NCBI GenBank assembly: GCA_963971225.1
Contig: OZ020267.1
Coordinates: forward strand, 9,671,574-9,735,573
DNA length: 64,000 bases
Reading direction: 5' to 3'
From: Melieria omissa
Taxonomy: Eukaryota > Arthropoda > Insecta > Diptera > Ulidiidae
The notes under the pieces are model-generated. The model had not been told where the DNA came from. It did not search any database and saw only the letters and a program-made list of their open reading frames with translations. How positions within the stretch are numbered: position 1 is the stretch's first letter; each line of letters starts with the position of its first letter. A program made the translations under genes and the position numbers. Below, piece after piece: positions 60,411 through 64,000 of this stretch.

Positions 60411-63400
60411 ACGCTGAAGACTTGGCCTCTGCTTTTCGGTCTGTCTGCATCTTTTAAGATGAGTTATGTTCATTTCATGTGTTTTGTTGATGAAATGGGA
60501 AACGCTTTGCGGTCTTTGTGAGAAGATGTTAACATGGACCGTGTAATGTCTCTTATGATATAAGGAAAGACTTTAATTAGTCCCTTCTATCAAGAGTTCA
60601 AATTCGTAAGAAATTAGATTACAAAACCGCCTAATTTAGAGATTCGAAATGAACCAAAATGCTCCCACAACACTGCGCCCTATCTCATCTAATCCCAATC
60701 AATTTATCTCTTCTATGTTTTCTGCTTATTTTCGTATTTATTGCTTTCAGTACTGTAACGCAATAACAATAAATGACACTTTCTACTCTATTTTATTGCA
60801 CCGAATTCTTTGCAAACACATTGAAAAAGCCATTCAAAATTGTAAGACAAGGTAAAATATACTCACTCACACATATACACACACACGAAGACTCCGGCCG
60901 CCTCCATCTATCATAAAAGTCATTGGCAAACTTTGCTTAGGTTTCGCAATTCCCTGTTTGTCGTTTTGCTCCTCTCGGCTGTTGCTTCTCTGACGCACAC
61001 ACACACACAACGCCCCAGTCACTGACCCTTTGCATTTGCATTCCCCTCTCCCCTGTTCTGTGCATCGAACACGAGACAATAAGGCAAACACCTGCCGCTT
61101 GCAGCAAACAAATTAAAAAATGTGTGTGTGTGTGTGAGGGCATCGCGTCAAAGCGATGCGCAACGTGTGCACTGAACCTGAAAAACCAATCAAAAATCCT
61201 TCAATTGTCGTAGTATTTTATTTGCTTTTCTGGTTAATGCTTTCATTTTGTTTATTGTTGTTGCTTTTAAAACTTTTACTATTGCATTTTGCTTTTGTTT
61301 GAGAAATTGTGAAAAAGTCAATAAAATAAATGTGCAGCAATTTAAATACAAAATGAGTTTTTTTTTTGCTCAAAGCGGCTGCCGCCTGGGGAATCCTGAA
61401 GTTATTGCTTTGCGCCCTTTTATGCTATGCACAGAAAAACATTTATGCACGCGCCCAGGCATTTTATTATGCAAGCCAACAGTGCGTATACGCAATGCGA
61501 GTGCCCAATAAATTCCCTTCTTTTTTTGGAATGTACCGCACGAGCCAAGTTCAAAAACCTGCTTAAACATTTATCACAAACATACAGAACCGAGAATGTC
61601 TTCATGTCTGCCTTCGAACGCCCACATTATGCATTTTCAACTGGTGGCACTTAATCTCTGTTTTGGCATTTAAGAGCAAACTTCTACCCAAAACAAAAGT
61701 TGAAAAAAGTAAAACAATCAACTTGCTTACCCTGTGCACATTTATCGAGAAAAGTTCCCACGCATATTTGAATATTTTCAAGTGCACACACACACACACA
61801 AACAGAATTTGAATACTCACACAACCACACGCGCGTAGAACTTCTAGGCCGCAGGTCTGCGTGCCGCACATTTTGTGTGTACATTCGGAAAATGTCTGTC
61901 TGTCTGTCGGCAGGCGCGCAAGGTCATGGCTTCTTAAAAGCTAAATAAACATGTCCGCTGCACAAGTAATGCTCCGCTTTTCCGCTCTCTCCCACAAAAA
62001 AACAGACCCAAAAAACCCAAATCTAAACGCACAAAAAAGGACAACAACACAATGCCAGCGGGGCGCACAAATATCCATCTGAGCCGCAGTTTATTAACAT
62101 TTGCTCGCCAAAGGTAAACAACACTTGAAAAGCTTTCCGTTTTCTTGTCTGCTGTCGGTGTCGGTGTCTGCGTCCTTGCTGGGCATCCCTACGCGGCGCC
62201 TACCGCATTACCTTGACTGCAAATGTGCCTCGCTCGGCTCGGTTGGGCTCGGTTCGGCACGTTTCGACTTAGCACGACCACCCACCCCCCAAAGAACGGC
62301 AAGTGCAAGGACATTAAGTACACACGCGGCGCACACTCGGGCCCTGACCATGCTCCACTGTCTGTCAGTGTCATGGCCACAACTTGTCGGGAGTTGTGCC
62401 TTCCCCACACTCATCCCTGGGCCAACGTTTTTGCCTTTGGCCGAGGCGGCTGTCTTTTTCATTCATTGTTGAGGCTGCACGTGCCGCACCGAACAGCGCT
62501 CACACTCGTGTCGAGTCTCGTGCCAGCAAAAGCTTCATGCCATAGCAAGCTTTTAGGCGCAGTCGCTCTCTTTCTCTCTCGCTGCCATCAAGCTGTGTGT
62601 GTAGGCTTATTGATAGGTTCTGCGCATGCTGGCACTCAGTCGTTGTGTATGTCTGTATGTGTGTGTGTGTATGCGCCACTTGACTCTGGCTGCTTATGCG
62701 TTCGGTTCGGTATCCTTATTGCACTTTAGGCGCCAAGTTGAATGAACTCTTAATGGTTTATGTACACACACGCACTGCGGCGCAAAAACAAAAACAGACA
62801 AGCTATAAAAAAATGATATTGCATACTTTTAGGTACAGACACATGCTTGCTCGTACGTTGAGTGGTGTTGAGTTGGTGTGGGGGGAGGAGTTGGGTGGAA
62901 AGCGAGTGGTGTTCGGCTGTTTCGCTCAGGCGTCAGGTTCAAGGTTGAGTTGCTCGGAGTGGGCTGCGGCAAAAGTTTTAAAATTTTCATGACTAATGTC
63001 AAGGATACTTTCATCGTTTATTTGCTTTCGTTTTTTCTGTTTTTGCATTTGCTGCTTTTTATTTGATCTTGAAATGTTTTGTTGCTCTGTTGTTGGCATT
63101 TAGATTGCAAAGCGCCAGCGGTGACATTTTTATTGGTAATCATGTTGGTTTGGCAGCAATCAGCAGCTGCTAATGTTTAGTCATTTCATGTAATGTGTTT
63201 GGTGTGTTTTGTTTATATGTATGTTTGTATGTGTTAAATTTGCTTATGTGTCATTTGAGAAAATTTAATTTAAGTAAAAAAACTGTAAGGTTGAAGCTAC
63301 TGGCGTCCAAGTAATCTGATCGCTCAGTTAAAAAACTGGCTTCGAAAAATAGGCGAAAATTTTGTTTAATTATAACATAATCCAGTTGATGTTTCTGGCC

Positions 63401-63475
63401 CTAAAACCTGTTAACCTGTAAACCTTAAAATTTAAAAAAACATCTAGACGAATGTAAGCACTTAACCTATTTTTT
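60411..63475. other. Noncoding stretch with CA/TG microsatellites
   Basis: CA or TG runs lie near 60872-60890, 60994-61010, 61121-61137, 61784-61801 and 62655-62672. Open frames at 62101-62729 on both strands follow local GC-rich composition and lack domains. Confidence 0.45.
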
Positions 63476-63479
63476 ACCA

Positions 63480-63836
63480 CCGTGTCTTTAAAGACACGGC
63501 AACTTTTAAAAATTCTGAAAATAACAGTTTCTAACGCATATTAAATATTTTTACATTATCGGAAAGCTACATTCATTGGCTTTCAAACTGCGAACAATTA
63601 TTTCCAAATTTTAGGGTTTCACTTAGTATAAAACTGGTATAAACAGGACCACCTTTTTGAAGGGTTTTAAATTTTTTTTTTTTTTTAATACAAAATGAAT
63701 TTTTGTTTTTAATAAAACACTTAATACTGCTTACCAAAAAAACAAAGTTGACATACAAATTATGAGACTTTCAGTTTTCTAAAGTTTTAAGCGTGTTTAA
63801 ATTTGAAATATTTTGGTGTGTCCTTGAAAACACGGG
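63480..63836. mobile_element. Putative MITE with palindromic ends
   Basis: The left end is a perfect 20-bp palindrome, CCGTGTCTTTAAAGACACGG (63480-63499). The right end (63816-63836) is a related near-palindrome, gtgtgtccttgaaaacacgg. The ~310-bp interior is AT-rich and noncoding. The target duplication is not obvious. Confidence 0.45.
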
Positions 63837-64000
63837 AATCGCATTTCAACTTTCTCCTTGGTTGCAACTTCTTTCGATGCGCAGTTAAAAAGAAACAGTA
63901 ACTTGAACTTGAAAAATGTGTAATTTCCCGCATTTGGCTTTCGTATTTTGCCAGCGTGTCTCAAGAATCACATCTGCTCCAGCTCAAAAAAATGTTTTTT

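Noticed and set aside
62223..62729. 168-codon frame overlapping others on both strands
   Set aside because: No domain and conflicting open frames; explained by a GC-rich patch.

Overview
This window looks like AT-rich chromosomal DNA of a higher fly (Drosophila- or tephritid-like). The evidence is the mariner, piggyBac-like and hAT-like elements, fossil non-LTR retrotransposons with an insect-type RNase H and Cys-rich C-terminus, tRNA-derived SINEs, abundant GTT/CAA and TG/CA microsatellites, and splice-site-like signals. The species cannot be named from the sequence alone. No complete protein-coding gene is visible. The window reads as intergenic DNA or the inside of large introns, heavily colonised by mobile elements and tandem repeats.

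Layout. About 1-3.3 kb is plain noncoding DNA with one TTAA-flanked MITE. About 3.3-6.4 kb is a transposon nest: a LINE tail, an internally deleted mariner, a tRNA-derived SINE (here SINE1) split by a 434-bp MITE, and a MITE with 35-bp inverted repeats. About 9.6-14.7 kb holds a decayed LINE with a YADD reverse transcriptase, a hAT-like MITE, further LINE tails and two tandem arrays, one split by SINE1. About 17.3-19.3 kb holds a LINE tail, a ~165-bp array and a piggyBac-like MITE. About 22.0-22.7 kb is a ~173-bp array, and 24.67-25.32 kb is a very long GATA-type microsatellite. About 26.9-31.3 kb contains copies of a second tRNA-derived SINE (here SINE2), one of them carrying a nested SINE1. 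About 31.7-37.0 kb is the most gene-like stretch: a CpG-rich promoter-like segment, a candidate 97-bp exon with good splice sites, and a candidate first exon with a perfect donor, mixed with LINE and SINE copies. About 38-43.3 kb has SINE2 with a nested hAT-like MITE, a 308-bp foldback palindrome, a possible TTAA element and an RNase H-bearing LINE fossil. About 43.5-60.4 kb carries further tandem arrays, a second deleted mariner and a solo MITE end. A MITE with palindromic ends lies near 63.5 kb.

How the pieces relate. SINE2 ends in sequence resembling the 3' ends of the local LINEs, which suggests LINE-driven mobilisation. The nested insertions, many with recognisable target-site duplications, give a relative age order. 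At least seven mutually unrelated arrays have periods of about 145-180 bp, close to nucleosomal lengths, and this is the most striking large-scale pattern. No CRISPR, rRNA, functional tRNA, LTR retrovirus-like element or bacterial-type operon was seen.
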